From Rhizobium etli 8C-3 (GTDB taxonomy: Bacteria > Pseudomonadota > Alphaproteobacteria > Rhizobiales > Rhizobiaceae): a stretch of DNA of 64,000 nucleotides. The notes under the pieces are model-generated. The model had not been told where the DNA came from. It saw only the letters and a list, made by a program, of their open reading frames with translations, and ran no database searches. Numbering within the stretch: the first letter of the stretch is position 1; the number at the start of each line of letters is the position of its first letter. The translations under genes and the position numbers were made by a program. Below are positions 8,876 through 18,179 of this stretch, piece after piece. The stretch lies in assembly GCF_001908375.1 (NCBI RefSeq), contig NZ_CP017244.1, forward strand, positions 186,001 to 250,000, read 5' to 3'.

Positions 8876-10042
8876 ATGACCGACGGGCAGACTCAGACAG
8901 TCGAAGAGAGATTGAGAGCGCAACGCGCTGCTCTAGCCGATTTCGGGCTGTTCGCCTTTCAGTGCAACGATATCGATAGTTTGCTTCATCGTGCCTGCGA
9001 GCTAGTCTTCGCGGCGCTCGATGTGCCGCTGGTGAAGGTGCTCGAGCATCTCCCCGACCGCGGCGAGATGCTGATCCGGAGCGGCGTCAACTGGGAGCCT
9101 GGCGTCGTCGGTCACGAAACGTTTGGGGATAACGAAGACTCCCCAGGAGGCTACGCGCTCAGGGCCGACCAGCCTGTTGTATCCCCGGATCTCAGTGTGG
9201 AAGATCGGTTCAGGATGCCGGACGTGCTGCTGCGGCATGGTGTCAAGAGCATGGTCAACGTGATCATCGCCGGCGAACAGGCGCCGTTCGGGGTGCTGGA
9301 GGTCGACGCCCAGGAGCCGCGGAACTTCGGCGAGGACGATATCGCCTTCCTGCGCACCTACGCAAATCTCCTTGCGGCGGCGATCGAGCGGGTTCGTGCG
9401 CACGATGCACTCCGACGATCGGCCCGAGAGCAGGGTGTCCTCGCGCGAGAACTCGGACATCGGGTCAAGAACGTACTCGGCCTCATTCGCGCACTGGCTT
9501 CTCTGACGTCGGCCGAGGGGCGAACCGCCGAAGAATTCCGCGACGCCTTCATCGACCGGCTCCAAGCGCTCTCGGCGGCAGAGAGCCTGGTGTTCGAAAG
9601 CAGCGACGAGCGGGTGGATCCGCTGGCGCTCGCGGACGAGGTTCTCGCGCCCTATCGACAGGACGATCCAAAAAAGATCGCTATCGAAGGGGCATCGGTC
9701 CGGCTGTCGCCGAGACAGGCCCGTATGTTCGGTCTGGCGCTGCACGAACTGGCGACGAACGCGGCCAAACATGGGGCGATCGGCGTCGCTCAAGGAACGG
9801 TGCGCCTCGGTTGGTATCTGGAGCAGGTGAACGGGCGCCCCCAGCTCTCGATGACTTGGCAGGAGGTGGACGGGCCAGAGATTACTCCACCGAAACGAAG
9901 GGGCTTCGGGACTCGCCTGCTCGAGGATGTCGTCGCCCATGAACTGAAGGGCAAGGCTGTACTGCTCTACGAGCGGCGCGGCCTTCACTACCGTCTGGAG
10001 TTTCCCGTGGACGAGTACGACGATGACGGGCTCTCTGCATGA
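8876..10042 (+). CDS. GAF-HWE sensor histidine kinase
   Basis: A 388-residue cytosolic kinase. A GAF domain spans about 20-175. The HWE/HisKA_2 dimerisation box follows (RELGHRVKNVLGLI, phospho-acceptor His195). The ATPase domain has the N-box LHELATNAAKHGA, the W-x-E signature (TWQEVDGPE) and a GFGTRL turn typical of HWE kinases. No membrane helix is present, so it senses an intracellular signal or a partner. The ATG at 8876 follows GGAGCGGAAG. Its end overlaps a receiver gene by 20 bases. Kinases of this kind are common in rhizobia and often act in light or general stress signalling; the specific input here is unknown. Confidence 0.88.
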   Translation: MTDGQTQTVEERLRAQRAALADFGLFAFQCNDIDSLLHRACELVFAALDVPLVKVLEHLPDRGEMLIRSGVNWEPGVVGHETFGDNEDSPGGYALRADQPVVSPDLSVEDRFRMPDVLLRHGVKSMVNVIIAGEQAPFGVLEVDAQEPRNFGEDDIAFLRTYANLLAAAIERVRAHDALRRSAREQGVLARELGHRVKNVLGLIRALASLTSAEGRTAEEFRDAFIDRLQALSAAESLVFESSDERVDPLALADEVLAPYRQDDPKKIAIEGASVRLSPRQARMFGLALHELATNAAKHGAIGVAQGTVRLGWYLEQVNGRPQLSMTWQEVDGPEITPPKRRGFGTRLLEDVVAHELKGKAVLLYERRGLHYRLEFPVDEYDDDGLSA

Positions 10043-10409
10043 CGAACTCTGCGGCCGGCGGATCCTGGTCGTCGAGGACGAGCGACTGATCGCATTGGAC
10101 ATCCAGGACATCCTAGAAAGGTGGGGTTGCATCGTCGTCGGACCGGTTGCCACCGCCACTGCGGCGCTGGCGTTGATTGCGGACGAGTGCCCGGATTCCG
10201 CCATTCTCGACGTGCACTTAGATGGCGAGTCCTCCGAGCCCGTCGCCGTCGCTTTGCAGGCGAGCGGGCGTTCGTTCCTTGTAATGAGCGCCTACCCACG
10301 AAATCATCTCACCGGAGCCCTCAGCATCGCTCCGCTGTTGAGCAAACCCGTTGACGAGAAGAAGCTGGGGCAAGAACTATCCACAGTGATTCGCGATGCC
10401 CGCCCCTGA
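10023..10409 (+). CDS. single-domain response regulator (receiver only)
   Basis: A 128-residue receiver with no output domain. The acidic pair is in VVEDE (about residues 18-19), the phospho-acceptor is Asp63 in ILDVHLDG, and the conserved lysine is Lys108 in LLSKPV. It overlaps the 3' end of the HWE kinase gene and should be its partner. Such stand-alone receivers pass the phosphate on or sequester a protein rather than bind DNA. Confidence 0.88.
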   Translation: MTGSLHDELCGRRILVVEDERLIALDIQDILERWGCIVVGPVATATAALALIADECPDSAILDVHLDGESSEPVAVALQASGRSFLVMSAYPRNHLTGALSIAPLLSKPVDEKKLGQELSTVIRDARP

Positions 10410-10607
10410 GAAACGGCTACGCCTAGTCTGTTCCTAATCCAACTTGCTCTACTGTTCCTGCCAGGCGTGATTTGGACGCATCTCGATGATCGAGTTCGTA
10501 TTCCAATCGCCGGCGTCAGCGCGCGGATGCTGTTTGTGCGGCTTCAATTCCGCGTCATAAAAGTCGGCACGATCAATTGTCTCCACCCTCCCTTGGCATT
10601 GTCTCGT

Positions 10608-11465
10608 TCACTTGGCGGATGTTCGTCCTTCCGCATGTTGTTCGATAGCAGAAATGATCTGCTCCCAATCTCCAGGATGAATTTCGTGGCCGCCGCCTTC
10701 GATCTTCACGAACTTCGCGTCCGTTGCAGCGCGCGCGAGTGCCTCGCCGTGCTCGACTGCGAAAACCGGATCGGCCGTGCCGTGGACGACGAGAAGCGGC
10801 ACCGTCATTTCGTTCAGGCGGCCTTGCCATGTCTCGCCAACCTCAAAGAGGACGCTATGGTTGGTAGCGCTGAGATAGCCTCCGGACCGGCCAAAGTCCC
10901 GCTCAAGGAAAGCTCGAGTGCCGGCCTCGTCAAACGGATGCGCCGTCCCCGCAGTCAGGCGCGCGTCTTCGACGAGGTAGGCGACGGCATCCGCCCGTTC
11001 CGACCAGTCCGCTTCCATGGTCATATGCTCCATCCAGGCTTCGCCGCTCGCCGGAAGGCCGGACGTGTCCACGCCGACCGGCGAGGTGCTGATCGCCGCC
11101 AGGGAAAGCACGCGCTCCGGATTCTTCAACGCGGCCACTTGGCCGATCATGCCGCCGAGGGAGAAGCCGACGATATGGGCTGTCGAGATCCCGTAACCGT
11201 CGAGCACGCGGAAAACATCATCGACAGCATCGTCGAAGACATAGCCCGGCTGTCCTGGGGGATATTTCGTCGAAAGGCCGGTGTCGCGCTGGTCATAGCG
11301 GATGATGAAACGACCCCGTTCGGCGAGCCTCTGGCAGAATTCCTCCGGCCACCACAGCATCGAGGCCATTCCGCCCATGATCAGAATTAGCGGCGGCTGG
11401 GCTGAATCGCCAAAGCTCTGCGTTGCGAGTTCGACCCCATCGGTGCGGATCATCAGCTCACTCAT
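10608..11465 (-). CDS. alpha/beta-fold hydrolase
   Basis: A 285-residue hydrolase. The oxyanion region is LILIMGGMASM, an early strand carries RYDQRDTGLS, and the nucleophile elbow is GFSLGG (Ser102). A late acid-His pair lies in the TADPVFAVEHGEALA and GGGHEIHP segments. The substrate is unknown. The ATG overlaps the stop of the upstream glutathione S-transferase gene, so the two are co-translated, which suggests joint handling of an electrophile or ester. Confidence 0.85.
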   Translation of the reverse strand: MSELMIRTDGVELATQSFGDSAQPPLILIMGGMASMLWWPEEFCQRLAERGRFIIRYDQRDTGLSTKYPPGQPGYVFDDAVDDVFRVLDGYGISTAHIVGFSLGGMIGQVAALKNPERVLSLAAISTSPVGVDTSGLPASGEAWMEHMTMEADWSERADAVAYLVEDARLTAGTAHPFDEAGTRAFLERDFGRSGGYLSATNHSVLFEVGETWQGRLNEMTVPLLVVHGTADPVFAVEHGEALARAATDAKFVKIEGGGHEIHPGDWEQIISAIEQHAEGRTSAK

Positions 11466-12043
11466 GCGAGGCCCTCGCGGAGCAGCGCCGCTCGTACCGC
11501 CGGCCTTAGCTCGATCCGGGCAATGTAGTCGTCAAACGGTTCGGGCAGGGGAAATCCGAGTTGAGCCGCGCCCCACGCAAGTTGGAAGAGATAGGCATCC
11601 GCGACCGTAAAGGTCTCTCCGAAAAGGTAGCCCCGATCCAATCGATCCGCGAGGAAGCCGAACCAGTGCAGCAGTTGCTGGCCCGTCGGCTCCCTGACTT
11701 CCTCCGGAAGTGACAGATAGGTGGGAAACCGCTTGTGAATCTCAGTCGCAATGAAGCTCAACATCTCAAGCAGGCGGTAGCGGCCCAGATGACCGTGCGG
11801 TGCGAGCGCTGGTGTGCGATCGGCGATCCAAGCCAGGATCGCGACATTTTCCGTCAGCACTTCATCATCGTCGAACATGAGGGCGGGCACATAGCCTGTC
11901 GGGTTGATGTCGATGTAGCGGCCGCCCCCCTCGATCTGTTTCGTCTCAAGGTCGACCTTGACCAAGTCGAACTGAATTCCAGCCTCCAGCATGGCGATAT
12001 GGTCGGCCAAACTGGTGAAACCGGGCGCCGAGTAAAGCTTCAT
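11462..12043 (-). CDS. glutathione S-transferase family protein
   Basis: A 193-residue cytosolic protein. The thioredoxin-like N-domain starts MKLYSAPGFTSLADHIAML and includes INPTGYVPAL and the DDDEVLTENVAILAWIAD segment that binds glutathione. An all-helical C-domain follows. The ATG at 12043 is chosen because the family N-terminus begins there; the frame stays open to 12109. It is the first gene of a two-gene operon with the alpha/beta hydrolase. Beta-type bacterial GST is the closest description. Confidence 0.85.
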   Translation of the reverse strand: MKLYSAPGFTSLADHIAMLEAGIQFDLVKVDLETKQIEGGGRYIDINPTGYVPALMFDDDEVLTENVAILAWIADRTPALAPHGHLGRYRLLEMLSFIATEIHKRFPTYLSLPEEVREPTGQQLLHWFGFLADRLDRGYLFGETFTVADAYLFQLAWGAAQLGFPLPEPFDDYIARIELRPAVRAALLREGLA

Positions 12044-13127
12044 CGCTCCGAGTCCTTTCATATTGATTGCAAAGCACAACCAGTTGCAATATTGACACAG
12101 CCTAGTCAATAATGCAAGCGCTTTCTTGACGGACGAAAGAGGTGAAGACGCCCATCGACCGGCGGATCAATCAAGTGCCTATAGCGCTGGCTGACCCGTC
12201 TTCCAAAGGACGTTGCTGTCCGCATAGAAGCACCTGTGCGATCACGGCAGCATCTCGAGGTCGGTTGGCTCTGGTTCTGCACCCGCCGAAGAAGGTGCTA
12301 GTTTGCCCACTTTTGATGGCCTGTTATTCTAGTGGCGCGTGGCAGGAACAGCGATAGCTCCCTCAACCTGTCGCACGATGCATAAGGAACTCGGGTTAAA
12401 CCGATGCACGCGGGCCCGCATCATACCGATCAGGACAGCTGCGCCAAACAATTCGCGACTCACGTAGAACGTTCGCCGACCGCCCCTGGACATGGCTATG
12501 TGGTGCTCCTCAATTCTTCGGGTATCGATCGGTATGCTAGCGTACAAAGCCATAACCCCCGATCATGCGAACGTCTTTCCGGCGTTCCCTCTTCGTCGTC
12601 AGCACTCGCGCCGATTTCGTCGGGGATTTTTTGTGCTGGCGGAACCTCTCGGCAGTTAAGTCGTTGAAATCTACGGATTGCGCGACCGTCCACAAACGCG
12701 CATCCAGCCGGCGACTTGGCCCTGCGCTGAACACACCCCGTCGGCAGGGCCGATTTTTTGTCAGGAACCGCACTAATACCTTTGGGCTAGTTTACCGGCA
12801 CATTATCTCGCCCATCTTATGACTGCCGCGCACCGAGAGTTGATGCAGCGACAGGGCGAGCCAGGAACGCCGGAAAGGGCCTCGACACCTGATGCGTGAG
12901 CAGCCGCTGGACAAGCGATCTTTACCGGTATCGGCGGAGACGGCCGAAGGCTGGCTCCGTGCCATCGGCATAGAGCGCGGCCGACCGTACGGGCGGTGGC
13001 CCTTCTCCTGATTCAATGCCCGCCGCGGGCCGTGTCATTCCGTTGCAGATTCCCCGAGGAATGCCTATTTAAGGTGAAATCACGGCGAAATCGCCTGTTT
13101 CAGCGCGTCGGTGGCCGTCAATATAGG
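12044..13127. other. intergenic stretch without a supported gene
   Basis: About 1.1 kb with only short weak open frames on both strands. Candidates such as 12329-12553 on the minus strand, and two overlapping mini-frames near 12816-13010 on the plus strand, have no recognisable domain. Composition is slightly less GC-rich than the flanking genes, which fits decayed or intergenic DNA. A promoter begins just after it, at 13128. Confidence 0.4.
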
Positions 13128-13156
13128 TTGACTAGAGGACCACTCGACACTATGTT
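13128..13156 (+). promoter_or_regulatory. sigma70-type promoter ahead of NYN gene
   Basis: TTGACT (13128-13133) and TATGTT (13151-13156) are separated by exactly 17 bases, a good match to the housekeeping consensus. Transcription would start near 13163, giving a leader of about 75 bases that ends in the hairpin at 13212-13239. Confidence 0.5.
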
Positions 13157-13162
13157 GAGAGT

Positions 13163-13239
13163 AACAACTAACCCAGCATCCTGAGAGACATGGGCTCCGG
13201 GCGGTTGGGGTAAAAAGCCGGCGCAAGCCGGTTTTTTTT
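13163..13239 (+). ncRNA. candidate small RNA or attenuated leader
   Basis: From the predicted start near 13163 to the intrinsic terminator at 13239 the transcript would be about 75 nt. It contains a short internal CCCA/TGGG stem ahead of the terminator and no open frame with a ribosome site. It is either an independent small RNA or a leader that attenuates the NYN gene beginning 17 bases downstream. No known RNA family was recognised. Confidence 0.35.
13212..13239 (+). terminator. intrinsic terminator upstream of NYN gene
   Basis: Stem CCGGC (13218-13222), tetraloop GCAA and stem GCCGG (13227-13231) are flanked by five A on one side and eight T on the other. The structure would terminate in both directions. 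It lies directly before the NYN coding start at 13256, an unusual place for an unregulated terminator. Confidence 0.75.
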
Positions 13240-13255
13240 ATGTCTGGGGGTAGGA

Positions 13256-14173
13256 GTGCCGGGGTTACGAACACGTGTCTACATCGACGGCTACAATCTC
13301 TATTATGGTTGCCTGCGCAAGACGGCCTTCAAGTGGCTCGACGTTCTCTCCCTGTTCGAAACGCAAATTCTACCGTCGATCCTCTATCGGCCAAGACCGG
13401 ACGCCGAACCGGCAACGATGACCCTGCATCCGGACTGCGCAATCAAGTATTTCACGGCCAAGATCATCGAAAGCGCGGCCAAGGGCGAAGACTCGGTGTC
13501 TTCTTAGGCCCAATATCACAACGCCCTGACGACACATTGCGGTGGCAGGCTCTCCTTCGTGATGGGCCATTATTCGCTCTACAAGGCCAACCAGCATATC
13601 GTTCCAGCCGACGATCCGAAGCGCTGGCCACGTGATTGCGACAAGATCCAGGTCTGGAAGCTCGAGGAGAAGCAATCGGATGTGAATCTGGCGCTTCATC
13701 TCTACGACGACGCCTTAAGCGGCGACATCGACCAGGTTGTGCTCGTCACCAACGATACCGACCTTACGCCGGCGTTGCAGATGTTGCAGGCGCGTTGCCC
13801 GCATATCGTCCGCGGCTTGGTGATCCCGACACGCAAAGTCGGCGCGGGCGGGGATCTCGAACGCGAGGCGAACGTGTCGCTGGCGAAGCTGGCCCATTGG
13901 GTCAGACGGCATATCTCCGATGACGAGCTGCGGACCTCATGGTATGCGAAACCGCATCATCTCGCGAGGATGCTGGAGATGGCCCGCCCGGTGCTGCGCA
14001 CCGAAGGCGAAGTCCTGAAATGGGCGCGCCGAGAGAGCGCGCATCTCGGCGGCCGTCGCCCGATCGATCTGATCGAGACGGATGCCGGCGCGGTCGAGGT
14101 CTTCGACTACATCGAAGCTTATATACGCAACCAGCTCGACAAGGCCGGCGATCAGGACGATTTGTCCTCTTAA
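13256..14173 (+). pseudogene. NYN-domain protein with MbcA/ParS-like C-terminus, split by TAG
   Basis: A single frame of 305 codons is interrupted only by TAG at 13505-13507 (codon 84), where a Gln codon (CAG) would restore it. The NYN/PIN-like nuclease core has its acidic residues: Asp11 and Asn14 in YIDGYNLYYG, Asp141 in KQSDVNLALHLYDD, and Asp166 and Asp168 in VTNDTDLTPAL. Residues about 241-290 (LKWARRESAHLGGRRPIDLI, then ETDAGAVEV) resemble the toxin-binding C-domain of MbcA/ParS/Xre antitoxins (DUF2384). The start is GTG 13256 after GGGGGTAGGA. A restart at the ATG 13559 would lack the N-terminal Asp. It is probably inactive unless the stop is an error or is suppressed. Confidence 0.7.
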
Positions 14174-14377
14174 TCCTGAATTTCACGGGTGGGAAGGGAG
14201 TGCGAGGGATGGGGCTTCGGGGCATCCCTCGTCCTGGCACGCGCCGCTTGGATAGCGGTGAGGGACAGGCAAACGGCAAGCATCGGGTGGCCAAGGCTCA
14301 TGATCTTGCAAACACAAAGTGGGACTGAGCGCGGGCGCGTCGCGCCGCCTCTTGCGGCGGCGCATGCGCTTGCCCGC

Positions 14378-14996
14378 TCACGCCTTCAGCGCCGCCATCC
14401 TTTCGCCGAGGAGCCAAAGGGCTTTGTTGAGCTTGATATCCTGATCGATGCCGTTCACGGCGCGGGAAGTCACACGCGCGGCCTGCCGAGATCGTCGCGT
14501 CCTACGCCACGCAACCCGCCTTTGATGGCGTTTTCCTGTACCACGTTCCAGATGGTCCAGAGATCATTGGCGCGGTCGTCGTGGCGGCGGGGGATAAGTA
14601 ACTGTTGCGCCTTGATCGGCGTGGTCGTCTCGCCTTCGTTGTCTCCGAAGCGCAGGACATGGGCGGCGTCTGCGAGAATATCGGCTTCCTCATGATTCAG
14701 CCACAAGGTCGACCAATCCTGCGGAGCGGCGAGGGTGCGTTCGGCCTCGCCGAGAACACGATAGGTGCCTTCGATGACCTTGTGCTGCACATCGCCGGAA
14801 TGGCGAACTCTGATTGCGTCGATGGTGCCGGTCTGTGTCACCAAGGAATTGAGGCAACGAACACGGAAAGCCCGGCCATAAGCTCATAGGCGCTCGTCCC
14901 GTCATTGGCATTTTTCAGCAGGATTTCGCAAACCGTGTCTCCGACATTGTAGACCTTGCCGTCATTGATGCGGCGCAGGCGGATCAGATTACTCAT
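14378..14996 (-). pseudogene. DUF932 (phage/plasmid-like) protein, 3' remnant
   Basis: Three frame segments read as the second half of a DUF932 protein, a family carried by plasmids and phages. The first, from 14996, contains NLIRLRRINDGKVYNVGDTV and NDGTSAYELMAGL. The second contains TIDAIRVRHSGDVQHKVIEG and NDLWTIWNVVQENAIKGGL. The third ends in AVNGIDQDIKLNKALWLLGE and a stop at 14378. Frame changes lie near 14840 and 14475, and the N-terminal half is absent. The remnant abuts the DMT transporter gene and marks an old plasmid or phage insertion. Confidence 0.75.
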
Positions 14997-15966
14997 GCGC
15001 CAATACTGCCTTTGCCGATGCGAATTGACGATCATAGAAAATCCGCACTGACAGAACGACGCCCGCGATCAGGACAACCACTCCTCCGACTTCGATCGGG
15101 GTTGGCCAACGGGCATGAACGATAAGTCCTCCGATAACGCCAAAGGCGGTTTCCGAAACGATCAATTGCGCGGCCAACGCAACAGGCAGGCTCCGTGATG
15201 CGATGTTCCAGGTCCAGACGCCGCCCACGGTTGCCAGCAGCGCGAAAGATGCGCCCCAAAAATACAGATTGCCCGCGGAGCTCCAAGAAAATCCCAATGT
15301 CGGAAGCTGGAAGAGATCCATAGCGGCACCGACGGGATAGAAGGCCAGAACCAAGACGCCACCGCCGACCAGTATCAGCGCCGACCACACGCCTGAGGGC
15401 ATTTCCGGTCGGGTGGCGAGCGCAGCCTGATTGGCAAGCGCGAACCAGCACCAAAGTCCCACCGCCGCGAGCGCCAGCGGCACGCCGATCCACAATGATC
15501 GAACCGAGTTCAGTCCCTCGGTGGTGAATGCTGCGCCATTGACCAGAGCAAGGCCGACCATCACCAGCGCCAACGGCATCATGAGCGACCGCCATGGCAA
15601 TGACCCCTGGCGCTGGTTTCCTATGACCATCAAGACGATCGGCACCAGGCCGAGAAAGGCCGGAGCGATGACCGGGCCGGCAAAGACCGCCGCTCCCGTC
15701 ACCGTAAGAAAGTAGCCGACATATCCGATGAAAGCGAGCCAGATTGCCTGCAAACAGTTGCGAAGCGTGAGATGGCGCATGACGCCATTTTGCGAAAACA
15801 GAATGTAAAGACCGACGAGCGCTGAGACGACATGACGGATGAGCGCAAAATCAAAGTTGGAATAGTCGCCTATGATGAAGGGCACGATGAAGTTGAGCGA
15901 AAAGGCAAAGGCCGCAAACAGAGCAGCTGACACGCCAACAAAGAAGAGTCTGTCCATGATATTCAC
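14989..15966 (-). CDS. DMT/EamA-family membrane transporter
   Basis: A 325-residue inner-membrane protein with about ten hydrophobic helices in two EamA-like halves. It begins MDRLFFVGVSAALFAAFAFS. AAGGTG lies a few bases before the ATG. The closest class is drug/metabolite transporters, which export amino acids or metabolites; the substrate is unknown. It overlaps the dead DUF932 remnant by eight bases at its 3' end, so its last residues may be post-insertion sequence. Confidence 0.82.
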   Translation of the reverse strand: MNIMDRLFFVGVSAALFAAFAFSLNFIVPFIIGDYSNFDFALIRHVVSALVGLYILFSQNGVMRHLTLRNCLQAIWLAFIGYVGYFLTVTGAAVFAGPVIAPAFLGLVPIVLMVIGNQRQGSLPWRSLMMPLALVMVGLALVNGAAFTTEGLNSVRSLWIGVPLALAAVGLWCWFALANQAALATRPEMPSGVWSALILVGGGVLVLAFYPVGAAMDLFQLPTLGFSWSSAGNLYFWGASFALLATVGGVWTWNIASRSLPVALAAQLIVSETAFGVIGGLIVHARWPTPIEVGGVVVLIAGVVLSVRIFYDRQFASAKAVLAHE

Positions 15967-16348
15967 CTTTGACGTCGCGCCACTGAACCGGTGATTCCCG
16001 TGACGCCGATGGCCTCGGTTGATCGAATGGATGTAAGTTACCGGCCGCGAGACCTAGCCGGTACTCTGTGAAAATGAGAGCCACCCTCTCGATGCTACCC
16101 TTCGGATCTTGGAGCGGTTCGGCGTCGCCGACCATGTTGAAAGGCAAACTGGCGGGCCCGCTCGCAATGATGCACGCTCTCGATCATTGATCGCTGCTTC
16201 GGGTCAGTCATGGGCGCGCATAGTCACAGCGCTTCAAAGCAAGCAGCTTGCTATGCTCTAGATCCGGAGGTGCCAACCGCGACGTTCTTACGTGCATCGC
16301 CTACAACCACCCGCCTGGTTGCTTGCGAACGAATGCACGCAGCTACAG
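15967..16348. other. intergenic stretch, nothing recognised
   Basis: About 380 bases between the DMT transporter and the small membrane protein. Short frames only; no motif, repeat or RNA structure was noticed. Confidence 0.4.
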
Positions 16349-16588
16349 CTATTGGTCACGATCCCGGGCCCGGAAAACGCGCCAGGCTGAGATGATTGCA
16401 AGCAACAACAACAACCCTGCAACACCAGCCCACAGAGAGCCGCCTTGCGTTAGATTGTCGCCGTCGGGAGTGAGGCAGCTGGATAACGCTTGCGATATGC
16501 AACCCCGAAACTTCCAGTACCTTTCATAAAATAACCATCCAAAACAAATCGACATGAATGTTAAAACGAATACCGAAACATATTTCAT
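16349..16588 (-). CDS. small two-helix membrane protein
   Basis: A 79-residue protein with an N-terminal helix (about 4-20, VSVFVLTFMSICFGWLF) and a second helix near 53-69 (LWAGVAGLLLLLAIISAW). A short loop with two Cys lies between them, and the end is basic. AGGA lies seven bases before the ATG, which supports translation. No family was recognised. Confidence 0.55.
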   Translation of the reverse strand: MKYVSVFVLTFMSICFGWLFYERYWKFRGCISQALSSCLTPDGDNLTQGGSLWAGVAGLLLLLAIISAWRVFRARDRDQ

Positions 16589-16675
16589 TTTGTTCCTGCT
16601 ATGACCTTTTCACGCAGACTAGGGAAATGCCACCGGTTTGAACTCGATTCAAGCGACAGCTTCAGACTATCGGTT

Positions 16676-16835
16676 TCATTCATGTCGTTGTCGGAGAGCC
16701 GCTGCATACTTTTGCCGGCTTATGTGGCAAGCGCAAACTGGCGACAGCCGCAAGATCGCGCAGCGATATGTCGCTCTGTAGATGCGCATCCATGAATTCG
16801 TTCCTCCGCGCGACCGTCCGCCGGCTGAGAGGGTT
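16676..16835 (-). pseudogene. AraC-family regulator, helix-turn-helix remnant
   Basis: One frame gives RRTVARRNEFMDAHLQSDIS then LRDLAAVAS, the first helix-turn-helix of AraC regulators. The expected continuation (LSP..HISR.F) is found in the next frame as LSPVCACHISRQKYAAA, ending at a stop near 16676. Neither the sensor half nor the second helix-turn-helix is present. The rest of 16589-17044 shows nothing else. Confidence 0.6.
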
Positions 16836-17044
16836 GACGCGATGGCCAGGCGAAACATGTCCATCTAGAAAACCCACGCGCATCGCCAGAAGTGCGAGAT
16901 TAACTAAGAGCGAAAGTCGAAATGGGGCGCGAGGAAGGCGCATGGTTACGCTCCGCACCGCCTTTAGCTTGTAAGAGCCATTCAGATCCCGTTAGGCCGG
17001 CAGCCACTCCATCTGGCCTACAAACAAGAAGGCATTGGGCATGT

Positions 17045-18070
17045 TCAAGGAGCGAACCGTTTCAAACCCCAGAGACGCATGAGCTCGACTGGAGCAGATA
17101 TACCCGCGTCAAGGACATAGGGATCGAGCTTTCGTCCTCGGCCTTTCCCGAGATCTCGCACTGGAAGCCCATGGCCAAACCCCTGTAACATGTAGAGCGA
17201 CACCCGAAAACGTCCGTCTTGTTTCCACCGGATAAGCGTACCCCATGGCTGGACGCCCGTGCGGCGCGTATCTTCCGGAATGCCGTTAATCTCGAGCCAT
17301 TGATCAACGCATGCCTTTGCGTTAACGGACTTCACCACGCGATCTTCTGTTCCTTGCCATATGGAGACCGGGGGCCAAACGCTCTGCGCAGGAGAAACCG
17401 CTTTGACTGGGCTGCCCCATCCTTCAGGTGGAGGCGAGGTGCCGGATTTCATCGCCCGCAAAGCGGATACTGCGTCCCTTGCGGTTCCAAAGGGCATTCC
17501 GGCGACGATGGCGCCACCGGCAAACAGGCCGGGATATGTTGCGATAAGGGCCGATGTCATTGATCCCCCTGCAGATAACCCCGCAATGTAGATCCGGGAC
17601 CGATCGATCCGGTGGCGGTCAATTGCATGTTCGATCATCTGCCGGACAGACATGAGTTCGCCACGGTCGCGCGCCACTGAGCTTGGCCGAAACCAGTTGA
17701 AGCAGCCATGGGCGTTGTTGGCATTCTTCTGTTGCGGATAAAGTAGAACAAATCCGCGCTGGGCAGCGAGCCTTGAAAATCCGCTTGCAGCGTCGAGGCT
17801 TTCAGGCGTCTGCCGGCACCCATGAAGGATCACGACGAGCGGCGGCTTTGCTGGCAACCGCTTAGGAAGATAAAGCTTCATTGCAAGGCGTCCGGGGTTG
17901 CTGCCGAAGCCGACTACCTCCCTAAGGACCGGATTTGCGCCGCCTTTCGAGATTCTCGAGGTGGATCTCGTTTTCGTCTGCGAACTTTTCCAAGCCTTTT
18001 CGAAAAGGCTCTGAAGTTTCCTTTGAGTGTTCAATAGTCGTGAGAAAGACTTCGCAAATCGCACCTTCAC
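17045..18070 (-). CDS. PHB-depolymerase-type esterase
   Basis: A 341-residue alpha/beta hydrolase of the esterase_PHB family. After a basic N-terminal stretch (1-45) come the oxyanion strand PPLVVILHGCRQTPESLDAA, the segment HGCFNWF, and the nucleophile elbow GLSAGG (Ser166). The catalytic His lies in GFGHGLPV. Family members hydrolyse polyhydroxybutyrate or related esters. No clear signal peptide is visible, so it may act inside the cell or leave by another route. The start codon used is GTG at 18070, with GGACG upstream; a second GTG two codons on is equally possible. Confidence 0.82.
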   Translation of the reverse strand: MKVRFAKSFSRLLNTQRKLQSLFEKAWKSSQTKTRSTSRISKGGANPVLREVVGFGSNPGRLAMKLYLPKRLPAKPPLVVILHGCRQTPESLDAASGFSRLAAQRGFVLLYPQQKNANNAHGCFNWFRPSSVARDRGELMSVRQMIEHAIDRHRIDRSRIYIAGLSAGGSMTSALIATYPGLFAGGAIVAGMPFGTARDAVSALRAMKSGTSPPPEGWGSPVKAVSPAQSVWPPVSIWQGTEDRVVKSVNAKACVDQWLEINGIPEDTRRTGVQPWGTLIRWKQDGRFRVSLYMLQGFGHGLPVRDLGKGRGRKLDPYVLDAGISAPVELMRLWGLKRFAP

Positions 18071-18179
18071 CGGCTACGTCCTTACCACGAGGTCTTCGAT
18101 GCTTCTCCCGTAGCCAAAGGCAACCATCGACAGACTAGTTTTCAAATTTCTCACGCTATTCGCAGTGGTCCAGCAGCCA

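Noticed and set aside
9002..10204. A 400-codon minus-strand frame
   Set aside because: Antisense to the HWE kinase, which has all its motifs on the plus strand.
12816..13010. Two overlapping mini-frames on the plus strand
   Set aside because: No ribosome sites or protein-like features beyond open frames; left in the intergenic description.
13505..13507. Amber codon read as selenocysteine or pyrrolysine
   Set aside because: Selenocysteine uses TGA, and nothing suggests pyrrolysine in this type of organism; a CAG-to-TAG change is simpler.
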